DNA from: Bombilactobacillus bombi
GTDB taxonomy: Bacteria; Bacillota; Bacilli; Lactobacillales; Lactobacillaceae
Length of the DNA stretch: 64,000 bases
Direction: 5' to 3'
Assembly (NCBI RefSeq): GCF_003522965.1
Contig: NZ_CP031513.1
Coordinates: 1,426,001 to 1,490,000, forward strand
Shown: piece after piece, positions 16,423-25,444 of the stretch
Position numbering within the stretch: position 1 is the stretch's first letter
Layout of the letters: the number at the start of each line of letters is the position of its first letter
Position numbers and translations under genes: made by a program
Notes under the pieces: generated by a model
The model's database searches: none
Seen by the model: only the letters and a program-made list of their open reading frames with translations
Told to the model about the DNA's origin: nothing

Positions 16423-17673
16423 TTATTGATTCATTTGACTGACATCATTCTTACCCTTAACCAGGAAAATTGCTGCAAATAAAGCAAAGCAACCGCAAAT
16501 AACTCCTAAAATAAGATAAGTAGTGTGGAAGCCTAATTTATCATATCCAGCACCAATAACACCAGAAAAAATTGTCTGCGAAATTTGAACTGCCGAAACT
16601 GTGCTTAAAGATTGAATAGTGGCAAATTCATTTTTGTTAAAGACTGAGAAAATATAACCCATTGGGCAAATAAACCATAATGGTGTATATAATCCACCTA
16701 AAATCTGAGCAAATGCTACTATGACCCAATTAGTTGCAAACGATAGAAGTAATAATCTAATCGTCATAATGAAAGCCATAATTACTAAACCATTACGGTA
16801 ACCAATTTTTTTGATAACTGCTGGAATAATTAACATCCCTATAAAAGCCAAAATTTGTTGAATAGTAGTAGAATAGGAAAACAACATCACGCCTTGATTA
16901 TTATTTAAAAAAGTTTGAAAATAATTAGACACTTGTTGGTCAGCAATTTGAGAAAGCGGCACTGTTCCCAATAAAAAGATTACAAAGATGATAAAGGCTT
17001 TTGAAGACATACTCTTTAAAATACCATGAATGTTAACTTTTTCATGTTTTTCATCGTGTAAAACTCCCAAATTACTTTCATCGTGTTTTACAAAGAAAAC
17101 TACCATAATTAAGAAAATGAAACCTGTGATAGACAAACTCCAGAAAAACTGTTTGGGTACTGTTGACAATAAATATCCACAAATGATTGGTGCAATAAAT
17201 CCAGTAATTGTAACTCCAGAACGTACCCAACTATATTCAAAACCGTTAACAAAACTGATTCTTTGTTCATATGTTTCAATTGCTCCAGTTCCGCCATTCA
17301 TAACCAGACCAAATACTAATCCCATAAGAATAGACATTACATACGTGTTACCCTTCATAGGTAAAATAAACCATTCCATAAATGGACCCATCAACACTGA
17401 CAGCACAGCAATAAATTGAATCAGATACTTCTTTTCTAAAATTTTATCACCAATATAGCCAAAAAACGGTGCTGAAATTAGACCCATTAATGACATCATG
17501 GAAAAAGCTAACCCTACATTGGCATGTGAAAATCCCGCATATTTAACTAACCAAAATGAAGAATATGTCTGGATTACAGGCCAAATAAAATTATATGACA
17601 TTTCAGAAATAATATATGACCAAAATTTATTGAATGAGTTATAGGGACTTTTTATTTTTTTTAAAATATTCAT
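16423..17673 (-). CDS. MFS sugar (oligosaccharide:H+ symporter-like) transporter
   Basis: 416 residues from ATG 17673, placed 7 nt after AAGGAG; a GTG two codons earlier is too close. About 12 membrane helices. Features: QTYSSFWLVKYAGFSHANVG and FFGYIGDKILEKK (loop 2-3 motif) and ICPMGYIFSVFNKNEFA, of the LacY-like/nucleoside-sugar branch of MFS. It is 29 nt behind the arabinofuranosidase gene on the same strand, so it probably imports arabinose-containing oligosaccharides or arabinosides. Substrate inferred from context only. Confidence 0.85.
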   Translation of the reverse strand: MNILKKIKSPYNSFNKFWSYIISEMSYNFIWPVIQTYSSFWLVKYAGFSHANVGLAFSMMSLMGLISAPFFGYIGDKILEKKYLIQFIAVLSVLMGPFMEWFILPMKGNTYVMSILMGLVFGLVMNGGTGAIETYEQRISFVNGFEYSWVRSGVTITGFIAPIICGYLLSTVPKQFFWSLSITGFIFLIMVVFFVKHDESNLGVLHDEKHEKVNIHGILKSMSSKAFIIFVIFLLGTVPLSQIADQQVSNYFQTFLNNNQGVMLFSYSTTIQQILAFIGMLIIPAVIKKIGYRNGLVIMAFIMTIRLLLLSFATNWVIVAFAQILGGLYTPLWFICPMGYIFSVFNKNEFATIQSLSTVSAVQISQTIFSGVIGAGYDKLGFHTTYLILGVICGCFALFAAIFLVKGKNDVSQMNQ

Positions 17674-17702
17674 TGTCACACTCCTTAAAGGCTAAGAAAC
17701 AA

Positions 17703-19154
17703 TCATTTTAAAGTAATAGAAACCACACTCTTAGCAGGAACTTTTACATGTAACTGAGAATTTTCAAACTTTGCTTCATTAAATGGTTGCAATGTCACTT
17801 CAGAAGGATGATCAAACGTATTGTGTGAATCTATTTCTTTACCAGTGATAATGGCAGCCTCCACAATTTTTGTAAATTCAGAAGCAAATTCAAAGTCCAA
17901 CTCTTGATTATTGGAAATATCATAATTACCTAGGCTAATAGTTAATTGACCATCTTTTTGTGATGCTGTATAGGTAATATGGTCTGGCAATACGCCTTCT
18001 ATTTCGACCAAATTAGCATCCATGTGTTTTTGATACATATCAAACAAATAATATGTTGGAGTTTTCAACATCTGATCATCTTTAGTCAAAATCATGGCTT
18101 GTAAAACGTTGACCATCTGAGCAATATTAGCCATATGAACTCGATCAGCATGTTTATGAAAAATATTTAAGGTAATAGCTGCTGCTAAAACATCACGAAT
18201 AGTATTTTGCTGATATAGAAAACCAGGGTTGGTACCATTTTCAACGTCATACCAAGTACCCCATTCATCAACAATCAAATCTACTTTTTTGTTAGGGTCA
18301 TAATTATCCATAATTTCTGAATGTTTAGTGATTAAACGATCCATAAATTGGGCTTTGTTCATTGTAGAGTACCAGAGATCCTTGGTGAAGTTAGTAGCAC
18401 TTCCTTTACTATGATTCCAATCTCCCGTTGGCAAAGTATAATAGTGCAGACTAATACCATCTAAAAATGGTGCTGCATTTTTCATAACTACATCTGTCCA
18501 GTTATAGTCATCTTCATTGGGACCACAAGCAACCTTATAAATGGGTTCTTGAGGATTATACTGTGGTAAAAATGTTTGATATTGGCGATAAATATCGGAA
18601 TAATATTCTGGGCGCATATTGCCACCACCGCCCCAGGATTCATTACCAATACCAAAAAATTTAACCTTCCATGGTTGATCTTGTCCATTTTCATGCCGTA
18701 AATTGGACATCGGAGATTCCCCAGGCATTGTCATATATTCAATCCATTCAGACATCTCTTGTACGGTACCGCTACCAATATTGGCATTAATATAAGCATC
18801 GGCTCCCAATTGCTTTAACAATTCAAAATATTCATGTGTTCCAAAAGAATTATCCTCAGTGACAGAACCCCAATTAGTATTTACAATTTTTTTACGCTTA
18901 TCTTTGGGACCAATTCCTTGCTGCCAATGGTAGGTATCCGCAAATAAACCACCAGGCCAACGTAAAACTGGCACATGAATTTCTTTTAAGGCATTAACTA
19001 CGTCAGAGCGCATCCCATTAACATTAGGAATATCAGAATTTTCCCCTACATAAATTCCTCCATAAATGCCTCTACCTAAATGTTCAGAAAACTGTCCATA
19101 AATATATTTACTAATTTGTGGACCTTTTTTATTCGTGAGCAATTTAATCGTCAT
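17703..19154 (-). CDS. GH51 alpha-L-arabinofuranosidase
   Basis: 483 residues, near-typical GH51 length. YGQFSEHLGRGIYGGIYV begins the TIM barrel; PVLRWPGGLFADTYHW is conserved. FFGIGNESWGGGG carries the acid/base Glu172 and LIVDEWGTWYD the nucleophile Glu297; GISLHYYT lies between them. The C-terminus is a beta-sandwich. No signal peptide, so it is cytosolic and acts on imported short arabino-oligosaccharides, releasing terminal arabinofuranose. First gene of a two-gene operon with the MFS carrier and divergent from an ArsR-type regulator. Confidence 0.95.
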   Translation of the reverse strand: MTIKLLTNKKGPQISKYIYGQFSEHLGRGIYGGIYVGENSDIPNVNGMRSDVVNALKEIHVPVLRWPGGLFADTYHWQQGIGPKDKRKKIVNTNWGSVTEDNSFGTHEYFELLKQLGADAYINANIGSGTVQEMSEWIEYMTMPGESPMSNLRHENGQDQPWKVKFFGIGNESWGGGGNMRPEYYSDIYRQYQTFLPQYNPQEPIYKVACGPNEDDYNWTDVVMKNAAPFLDGISLHYYTLPTGDWNHSKGSATNFTKDLWYSTMNKAQFMDRLITKHSEIMDNYDPNKKVDLIVDEWGTWYDVENGTNPGFLYQQNTIRDVLAAAITLNIFHKHADRVHMANIAQMVNVLQAMILTKDDQMLKTPTYYLFDMYQKHMDANLVEIEGVLPDHITYTASQKDGQLTISLGNYDISNNQELDFEFASEFTKIVEAAIITGKEIDSHNTFDHPSEVTLQPFNEAKFENSQLHVKVPAKSVVSITLK

Positions 19155-19187
19155 TATTAATCCAACCTTTTTAAATGTTTTTGTTTT

Positions 19188-19213
19188 AATATAATTGCAA
19201 TTATATTTGTCAA
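19188..19213 (-). promoter_or_regulatory. promoter and palindrome for the arabinofuranosidase operon
   Basis: A perfect 20-bp palindrome (19188-19207, half AATATAATTG) directly follows TTGACA (19208-19213, minus strand) and covers the expected -10 region (TATTAA at 19186-19191). This is a likely operator for the divergent ArsR-type regulator. Confidence 0.6.
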
Positions 19214-19240
19214 TTAGGCTGTTTTATTACTCTAACCTGC

Positions 19241-19267
19241 TTGACATCATCAGTATATCGCTTACAT
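19241..19267. promoter_or_regulatory. plus-strand -35 and overlapping cre-like site
   Basis: TTGACA at 19241-19246 with a weak TACATA -10 (19263-19268) points toward the ArsR-type gene. Overlapping it, the minus strand of 19252-19267 reads ATGTAAGCGATATACT, a cre-like site lacking only the CA end. A third ATGTAAGCG half lies at 19371-19379 inside the gene. Confidence 0.42.
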
Positions 19268-19361
19268 ATAGTTTTAAAACCCATTCATTAATTAAACGTT
19301 AGGCTTGATTTTTTATCATAATTGAATTACTTTTAACAAAAAGGTTAAATGAGATGATGAA

Positions 19362-20264
19362 ATGGACTTAGATGTAAGCGCTAAATCTCTACCAGTTTTT
19401 GCAGCTTTAGACAGTAACGTCCGGTTAACAATAATCCAACTTCTAAGTAAAAGAAAAATGAATGTAACTGAATTGGCATTTGCTTTAAATCTCAGCAATG
19501 CTATTACTACAAAACATTTAGATAAACTTGAAGCGGCTCATATTATTAAAACAGAAAAAAAAGGAAAACAACGAGTGTCTTCCTTAGCAGTTGATACAAT
19601 TGATATTGGTTTTCCTAAAAAAGTTTATACCAAGCTTAACCATTGGCATTTGGAATTACCAATTGGTCAATATACGAATTTTCATGTGGCACCAACTTGT
19701 GGTTTAGCCGGGCAACATGGTTTTATCGGTAAAGTTGATAACCCCAGTTATTTCATGAATCCCCTGCGTTATCAAGCCGGAATGCTTTGGTTTGCACAAG
19801 GATTTATAGAATACCAAATGCCCAATTATTTAAAAGCAAACAAAAAACTATTTATGATTGAGTTAACAATGGAATTAAGCTCTGAATTCCCTTTTTCTAA
19901 CAATCGTTGGCCTTCAGATATTACTGTTTCTTTAGATAACCATGAAATTGGCACTTGGACTAGCCCCGGAGATTTTTCAGATGTTCGTGGTCGTTATACC
20001 CCTTCTTGGGTATATAACGACATGAATCAATATGGCATTTTAAAATCTTTTCGTATTTCACGACATGGATCTTTTATTGATGGTCAACGTTCATCCAACA
20101 CTAAGATAACAGATATTGATTTAACCAAACCTAGCTGGACCTTACGTTTTGAGGTCAAAACTGACAGTAAAAATCAAGGCGGCTGCACAATTTTTGGAAA
20201 TAAATTTGGTAATCATGACCAAGGAATTAAAGGAACTTTTTATTATAGTCATGATTCACTTTAG
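19362..20264 (+). CDS. ArsR-type HTH regulator with large C-terminal domain
   Basis: 300 residues. Residues about 8-75 form an ArsR winged helix (LDSNVRLTIIQLLSKRKMN, then LSNAITTKHLDKLEAAHII). The metal-binding ELCVCDL motif of classic ArsR proteins is absent. Residues ~90-300 form a beta-rich domain with many aromatic residues (HWHLELPIGQYTNFHVAPTC, TWTSPGDFSDVRGRYTPSW) that looks like a carbohydrate-binding sandwich. Being divergent from GH51 and MFS genes suggests a sugar-responsive regulator of arabinoside use. The ribosome site is weak (GAGATGATGA). It converges with the AraC gene, sharing 4 bp at the stop codons. Confidence 0.78.
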   Translation: MDLDVSAKSLPVFAALDSNVRLTIIQLLSKRKMNVTELAFALNLSNAITTKHLDKLEAAHIIKTEKKGKQRVSSLAVDTIDIGFPKKVYTKLNHWHLELPIGQYTNFHVAPTCGLAGQHGFIGKVDNPSYFMNPLRYQAGMLWFAQGFIEYQMPNYLKANKKLFMIELTMELSSEFPFSNNRWPSDITVSLDNHEIGTWTSPGDFSDVRGRYTPSWVYNDMNQYGILKSFRISRHGSFIDGQRSSNTKITDIDLTKPSWTLRFEVKTDSKNQGGCTIFGNKFGNHDQGIKGTFYYSHDSL

Positions 20265-21064
20265 TCTATGCAATTGTGACTCTTTTTAAATTGATAAGGA
20301 GTTATTTTATTATGTTCCCGGAATAATTTAATAAAATGAGACACATCTTCAAAGCCCACTGACTCAGCTATTTCTTGAATTTGCAGTTGTGGTGATGAAA
20401 TCATAAGCTCCTTAGCTTTGCGTAAACGAAAATCAGTTAAATACTGCAGAGGGGTCATTTGATAATAATTTTTAAAAATTTTATTTGTATAAGCAATTGA
20501 AAATTTAGTAACCTCTTGAATTGTATTATTAGTAATTTTTTGAGTGTAATGGCTTCTTAGATACTCTACTAAGAGTTGAACAATAGCCTTTTGTGGGAAA
20601 GTAGTCATTTTATTAAGATTGCGTTGATGAAGCAACACTAAAAAATGATAAATAACAGCCGACTGCAAAGCAGTTGTTGTATCATCATCTTTTTGAAAGT
20701 CTGCATAATGGTGTTGGAGATAGTGGGCAACTTGATGATCTAGTTTCAAATAAGAATATTTTTGTGGAAAAAGATAATTGACAATTTCGGACGCTAATGC
20801 ACCTGAAAAAGTTAAAAATGCAGTTTGCCAGTTACCGTCAGGATAATAACTATGCGCAACAAAAGGCGAAATCAATAGCCCCTCTTGAGGCTTTAATACA
20901 AAATGATCTTGTCCTATCAATACTTTCCCCATACCTGTTTCCGTTTGAAGCCAATGATAAAATGGATAACCCTGTGGCCGCTTAACACTACTTTGATGCC
21001 AATGATAACCAATAGTTTCTCCAGATAATGGCAAGCTTGAATTTAAACGTGTTATTAATCGCAT
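20261..21064 (-). CDS. AraC-family regulator with cupin sensor
   Basis: 267 residues. The N-terminal ~140 residues form a cupin-type arm (GETIGYHWHQSSVKRPQGYP, LISPFVAHSYYP). The C-terminal ~100 residues hold two HTH motifs: LRSHYTQKITNNTIQEVTKF and LQIQEIAESVGFEDVSHFIK, ending ITPYQFKK. AraC/XylS regulators with this layout bind a sugar and activate nearby genes. It is divergent from lacLM with a 147-bp intergenic region, so lacLM is the obvious target. GAGGT precedes the ATG. Confidence 0.92.
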   Translation of the reverse strand: MRLITRLNSSLPLSGETIGYHWHQSSVKRPQGYPFYHWLQTETGMGKVLIGQDHFVLKPQEGLLISPFVAHSYYPDGNWQTAFLTFSGALASEIVNYLFPQKYSYLKLDHQVAHYLQHHYADFQKDDDTTTALQSAVIYHFLVLLHQRNLNKMTTFPQKAIVQLLVEYLRSHYTQKITNNTIQEVTKFSIAYTNKIFKNYYQMTPLQYLTDFRLRKAKELMISSPQLQIQEIAESVGFEDVSHFIKLFREHNKITPYQFKKSHNCID

Positions 21065-21211
21065 CTTATTACCTCGGATATTAGTTACTTACTTTTAAAG
21101 TCATCATTAGTATATCAAAATCACATATTTTAAATGCTTTTTTTCATATTAAGTCTATTAAATAAAATTTATAATATATTTTATAAACTTTTATTAATGG
21201 AGGATATGAAA

Positions 21212-23086
21212 TTGAAACCCAGTTTATCATGGTTAGACGATCCTGAAGTCTTCAGTGTAGGACAACTTGCGCCTCATAGCGACCATCAAATTTACGCTGA
21301 TTTTACTGAAGCCCAGCAAAATTTCAGTAGCTTTGAACAATCGCTTAATGGTACATGGAAGTTCAAATTCTCTAACAATCCTCAAGAGCGGCCAGAAAAG
21401 TTCTATCAAGAAAACTTTGATGATCATCACTTTGATAGTATTAAAGTGCCTCAACATATTGAATTAGCCGGTTATAGTCAAATCCAATATATTAATACCT
21501 TTTATCCCTGGGAAGGAAAACAATTCCGCCGCCCTCCGTATACGTTAAAAAACACCTCATCGATGTCCGGACTCTTTAGCCAAGCAGCTGATAATAAAGT
21601 GGGCTCATATATTAAATATTTTGATTTAGATCCTCAATTACAAAACCAAAAAATTCGAATTAGGTTCGAAGGTGTAGAAAAAGCTTGTTACGTGTGGCTA
21701 AATGGTCATTTTTTAGGATATGCCGAAGACAGCTTTACTCCGTCAGAATTTGATCTCACACCTTTTATTAAGAATACCAATAATAAATTAGCTGTTGAAG
21801 TTTATAAGTACAGTAGTGCAGCATTTCTTGAAGACCAAGATTTCTTCAGATTTTTTGGAATTTTTCGTAATGTTAAATTGATTGCTCAACCGTCTGTTCA
21901 CATTGAAGATTTGTCCATTAAACCGACCCTATCAGCTGATTTAAGTACTGGATTTCTCAAAGTGCAGTGTAAAATAAATCAACAAGATTCTGCATCTTTA
22001 AAGATAGCTGTTAAAGATGCTCAAGGTCATCAACTATTTACGACACAAAAACCGACTAACAAAGATTTTCAGTTATCGCCAATCAAAATCGCTCCTGTCC
22101 ATCTCTGGAATAATATTGATCCCTATTTGTACACTTTGGAATTAACTATTCTTCAAAATGATAATATTTTAGAAGCAATTCCTTATCAATTTGGTTTTCG
22201 AAAAATTGAAATTAAAAATAAAATTATTTTACTTAATAATCAACGTTTAATCATCAAGGGAGTTAATCGCCATGAATGGAACGCCAAAAGCGGTCGCGTA
22301 ATTTCCAAAGCAGACATGTTACAAGATATTGAGATTATGACAAATAATCATATCAACGCTGTTCGAACTTCTCATTATCCTAATCAAACTACTTGGTACC
22401 AACTATGTGATCAAAAAGGATTATACGTTATGGCTGAAAATAACCTTGAATCACATGGTTCTTGGCAAAAAAATAGTGTTATTGAGCCCTCGTATAATAT
22501 TCCTGGATCTTTGCCACAATGGAAAGCAGTAGTTTTAAATCGTGCTCGTAATAATTATGAATTACTGAAAAACCATCCTAGTATTATATTTTGGTCACTT
22601 GGTAACGAATCTTTTGCGGGTACTAACTTAGTAGCGATGCAGCAATATTATCAAAGTGTAGATGATAGTAGATTAATTCATTATGAAGGTGTGGTTAACA
22701 ACCGCAAGTATGAGCAGCAACTTTCAGACGTCGAAAGCCGCATGTATGCTTCACCACAAGAAATTGTTAATTATTTAGAAAATAACCCTCAAAAACCTTT
22801 CATACTATGTGAATATATGCATAGTATGGGTAATTCAGTAGGTGGATTAAATTCCTACATGAATTTATTAAAACAATACCCCATGTATCAAGGGGGATTT
22901 ATTTGGGATTTTATTGATCAAGCTTTGTTTGTCAAAGATAACGTCACTAATAAATTAGTACTCAAATACGGTGGCGACTTTGATGATCGCGTCTCCGATT
23001 ATGAATTTTCAGGTAATGGTTTATTATTTGCAGACCGAACTCCTAAACCAGCTTTACAAGAGGTGAATTATTATTATGGAAAATAA
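21212..23086 (+). CDS. lacL: beta-galactosidase large subunit (GH2)
   Basis: About 624 residues if translation starts at UUG 21212, which lies 8 nt after GGAGG (21199-21203) and gives a typical LacL N-terminus (M)KPSLSWLDDPEVFSVGQL; ATG 21206 is only 2 nt from the ribosome site. GH2 sugar-binding, sandwich and TIM-barrel domains are present. FWSLGNESFAG contains the acid/base Glu and ILCEYMHSMGNSVG the nucleophile Glu. Together with LacM it forms the heterodimeric enzyme of lactobacilli that splits lactose and beta-galactosides in the cytosol. The stop overlaps the lacM start by 11 nt. Regulated probably by the divergent AraC protein. Confidence 0.95.
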   Translation: MKPSLSWLDDPEVFSVGQLAPHSDHQIYADFTEAQQNFSSFEQSLNGTWKFKFSNNPQERPEKFYQENFDDHHFDSIKVPQHIELAGYSQIQYINTFYPWEGKQFRRPPYTLKNTSSMSGLFSQAADNKVGSYIKYFDLDPQLQNQKIRIRFEGVEKACYVWLNGHFLGYAEDSFTPSEFDLTPFIKNTNNKLAVEVYKYSSAAFLEDQDFFRFFGIFRNVKLIAQPSVHIEDLSIKPTLSADLSTGFLKVQCKINQQDSASLKIAVKDAQGHQLFTTQKPTNKDFQLSPIKIAPVHLWNNIDPYLYTLELTILQNDNILEAIPYQFGFRKIEIKNKIILLNNQRLIIKGVNRHEWNAKSGRVISKADMLQDIEIMTNNHINAVRTSHYPNQTTWYQLCDQKGLYVMAENNLESHGSWQKNSVIEPSYNIPGSLPQWKAVVLNRARNNYELLKNHPSIIFWSLGNESFAGTNLVAMQQYYQSVDDSRLIHYEGVVNNRKYEQQLSDVESRMYASPQEIVNYLENNPQKPFILCEYMHSMGNSVGGLNSYMNLLKQYPMYQGGFIWDFIDQALFVKDNVTNKLVLKYGGDFDDRVSDYEFSGNGLLFADRTPKPALQEVNYYYGK

Positions 23087-24053
23087 TGAATATCTACGCA
23101 TTATCTATGGTGATGGTACTTTAGGTATTAATGGCTCCAATTTTCATTATATTTTTAATTATAATCGTGAAGGTTTAGAATCATTAGTCATTGACCAAAA
23201 AGAATGGCTTTATCAAGAGCCATTACCTACTTTTTGGCGGGCTACAACCGATAATGATCGGGGCAATGGTTTTTCTAAAAAATCTATTCAGTGGCTTGGT
23301 GCAGATCAATTTATCAATATCAAAGATATTGCTATTCAAATTGATGATAAAAATATTCCTTTGCCGCTACCTCCTCTAAATAATAAGTATTCTAATAATG
23401 AGCAGGCGCAAACTGCCAAAATCATTTTTATTTACCAAACATTAACAATTCCAGCTACCTATGTAAAAGTGAGTTACAAAATATTAACTAATGGTATCAT
23501 TGATGTCAATGTCCATTATTACGGTCATTCACAATTGCCAGAGTTACCAGCATTAGGATTGCGTTTTGTTCTACCCACTCCTGCCATATGGTATGAATAT
23601 GAAGGGTTGTCAGGAGAAACTTATCCTGATCGGATGGCTGGTGCCAAAGAGGGCACCTATAAAATCCAAGGTTTGCCAGTAACTCCTTATTTAGTACCTC
23701 AAGATTGTGGTGTACACATGCAAACCAGACGTGTCACTATTGCTCGTAATACGGTTAACAACAACACTTTAAACAATCTAGAACCATTTTACCTTTCAAT
23801 TTCTAATTTCAAACACCCTTTTGCTTTCAGTTGTTTGCCCTATACTGCTGAAGAATTAGAAAATGCCACTCACCAAGAAGAACTCCCTCCAATTCATCAC
23901 ACAGTATTAACCATCCTGGGAGCAGTCAGGGGCGTTGGCGGTATAGACAGTTGGGGTAGTGACGTAGAACCCAATTACCATATAGATGCTACCAAAGATA
24001 TTGAATTTTCCTTTCAAATTGCCAGCAGAAAAGATACTAAAATTAATAGTTAA
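23076..24053 (+). CDS. lacM: beta-galactosidase small subunit
   Basis: 325 residues matching the C-terminal beta-galactosidase small-chain domain (LacZ domain 5). WLYQEPLPTFWRATTDNDRG is the strongly conserved opening segment, and DSWGSDVEPNYHID the C-terminal active-site loop. It supplies part of the lactose-binding pocket to LacL. GAGGTG inside the lacL end is its RBS and the genes overlap by 11 nt, so translation is coupled. Confidence 0.95.
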   Translation: MENNEYLRIIYGDGTLGINGSNFHYIFNYNREGLESLVIDQKEWLYQEPLPTFWRATTDNDRGNGFSKKSIQWLGADQFINIKDIAIQIDDKNIPLPLPPLNNKYSNNEQAQTAKIIFIYQTLTIPATYVKVSYKILTNGIIDVNVHYYGHSQLPELPALGLRFVLPTPAIWYEYEGLSGETYPDRMAGAKEGTYKIQGLPVTPYLVPQDCGVHMQTRRVTIARNTVNNNTLNNLEPFYLSISNFKHPFAFSCLPYTAEELENATHQEELPPIHHTVLTILGAVRGVGGIDSWGSDVEPNYHIDATKDIEFSFQIASRKDTKINS

Positions 24054-24061
24054 CATCAAAT

Positions 24062-24110
24062 AAGGCAAACACTTTTTGTGATACGCACAAAAGTTGTTTG
24101 CCTTTCTTCT
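24062..24110 (+). terminator. terminator of lacLM
   Basis: AAGGCAAACACTTTTTGTG (24062-24080) pairs with CACAAAAGTTGTTTGCCTT (24086-24104) with few mismatches; TTCTTCTT follows. Confidence 0.7.
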
Positions 24111-24150
24111 TAACTCATAAAAATGCTATGATGAACAAACTAGGTATTTA

Positions 24151-24468
24151 TTAGTCTTTCCAAATTTCTTTAGCGCGGTTGAAAGTCGACCAAGCATGGG
24201 GCCAACCAGTATAAAAAGCTAACTGGGTAATTTCTTCCACAATTTCATCTTTGGTGATGCCATTTTGTTTACCTAATGTTAAATGGGCTTCAATTTGTTC
24301 GGTATTACCTGTCGCAATTAGCGCAGCTATTGTAATCATGGAACGATCATGCGCAGACAATTTATTTTCACGACTCCAGACTTCACCAAACAACACGTCA
24401 TCATTAAATGCTGCAAATTGTGGCGCAAAGTCGCCTAAATTATCGCGACCCGCAGTTTGTTTTTTCAT
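24151..24468 (-). CDS. carboxymuconolactone decarboxylase (AhpD-like) family protein
   Basis: 105 residues, a single CMD domain. HDRSMITIAALIATGNTEQIEAH and GITKDEIVEEITQLAFYTGWP are characteristic; the latter segment is very close to the PcaC-like gamma-carboxymuconolactone decarboxylase family. The CxxC pair of true AhpD peroxidase partners is absent, so a peroxidase role is not supported. In lactobacilli such genes are often near aldo/keto reductases and MerR regulators, as here. GGAGGT is the RBS. Transcribed from the MerR-type promoter at 24499-24529. Confidence 0.88.
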   Translation of the reverse strand: MKKQTAGRDNLGDFAPQFAAFNDDVLFGEVWSRENKLSAHDRSMITIAALIATGNTEQIEAHLTLGKQNGITKDEIVEEITQLAFYTGWPHAWSTFNRAKEIWKD

Positions 24469-24498
24469 TTTGATACCTCCAAAGTTAGATTTTCTTTT

Positions 24499-24529
24499 AG
24501 CATAAGACTTCGAGTATACTCGAAGTCAA
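24499..24529 (-). promoter_or_regulatory. MerR-type promoter with 19-bp spacer and perfect dyad
   Basis: Minus-strand -35 TTGACT (24524-24529) and -10 TATGCT (24499-24504) are separated by 19 bp, longer than normal. A perfect 22-bp palindrome, half GACTTCGAGTA, spans 24506-24527 between them. This is the hallmark of promoters switched on by DNA-twisting MerR-family activators. The regulator gene is not in this window. Confidence 0.78.
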
Positions 24530-24548
24530 GTCAGAAAGGATGATTGGT

Positions 24549-25397
24549 ATGAAAACTGTAACGATTAACCATCAAGTACTTCCTGCCATTGGCATTGGAA
24601 CTTGGCATTTAGGTGATCAGCCCCAACAACAAGCCAAGGAGATTGCAGCTATCCGTTTAGGAATTGAAATGGGGGCTCAAGTCATTGATACTGCTGAAAT
24701 GTACGGTAATGGCCGCTCCGAACACTTAGTAGCCCAAGCTATTAAACCTTATTCACGCCAAAAGCTTTTTTTAATTTCTAAAGTTTTACCTCAAAACGCT
24801 TCTCATAAAAGAATGGCTCATAGTTTAAAAGCCAGTTTACAAAGATTACAAACTGATTATTTAGATTTATACCTTTATCATTGGCGTGGTCATGTCCCAT
24901 TAGCTGAAACTATTTCAGAATTACAACATTTCCAAGATCAAGGTTCAATTCGTGCTTGGGGAGTGTCGAACTTTGATCTATCTGATATGCAAGAACTTTG
25001 GCAATTACCTCATGGCCCTAATGTGGCTGCTAACGAAGATTTATACAATCTTGGTAGTCGTGGTATTGAATATAGTTTGTTACCTTGGCAACAACAACAC
25101 CATCTTCCCATGATTGCTTACAGTCCTGTTAGCAATGGTGATCAATTAGGTGCCCACCTCACACAACATCCAACGGTTTTACAAATTGCCCAGCAACATC
25201 AAGTGAGTCCTTATCAAATTATGCTTGCTTGGACAATTAGTCACCCTAATATCTTAGCAATTCCTAAAGCTAGTCAACCACAGCATATGCAAGATAATTT
25301 GGCCGCTTTAAATTTAAATCTTTCTGCAGCAGAGCTTGCCGCGCTTGATCAGGCATACCCCGCACCCCAACATAAAGAACCCTTAGACATTTTGTAA
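24549..25397 (+). CDS. aldo/keto reductase
   Basis: 282 residues from ATG 24549, 9 nt after AAAGGA; an ATG three codons earlier directly abuts the RBS. The catalytic tetrad is visible: Asp and Tyr in DTAEMYGNGRSE, Lys in LISKVLPQN and His in LYLYHWRGHVP. The C-terminal ILAIPKASQPQHMQDN binds NADPH. Reduces aldehydes or ketones with NADPH in the cytosol; substrate unknown. It is divergent from the CMD gene and shares its palindromic regulatory region, so the two may answer the same carbonyl or redox stress signal. Confidence 0.92.
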   Translation: MKTVTINHQVLPAIGIGTWHLGDQPQQQAKEIAAIRLGIEMGAQVIDTAEMYGNGRSEHLVAQAIKPYSRQKLFLISKVLPQNASHKRMAHSLKASLQRLQTDYLDLYLYHWRGHVPLAETISELQHFQDQGSIRAWGVSNFDLSDMQELWQLPHGPNVAANEDLYNLGSRGIEYSLLPWQQQHHLPMIAYSPVSNGDQLGAHLTQHPTVLQIAQQHQVSPYQIMLAWTISHPNILAIPKASQPQHMQDNLAALNLNLSAAELAALDQAYPAPQHKEPLDIL

Positions 25398-25403
25398 TTA
25401 AAG

Positions 25404-25433
25404 AAGCATCCTGAAAATTTCAGGATGCTTTTT
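25404..25433. terminator. terminator between the reductase and MFS genes
   Basis: GCATCCTGAAA (25406-25416) pairs perfectly with TTTCAGGATGC (25418-25428), followed by TTTTTG. It ends the aldo/keto reductase transcript; flanking AAGAA makes weak action in the other direction possible. Confidence 0.8.
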
Positions 25434-25444
25434 GATCTAAGAAC

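Noticed and set aside
17030-17419. 129-codon plus-strand ORF inside the MFS gene
   Set aside because: Shadow of a transporter with intact family motifs on the other strand.
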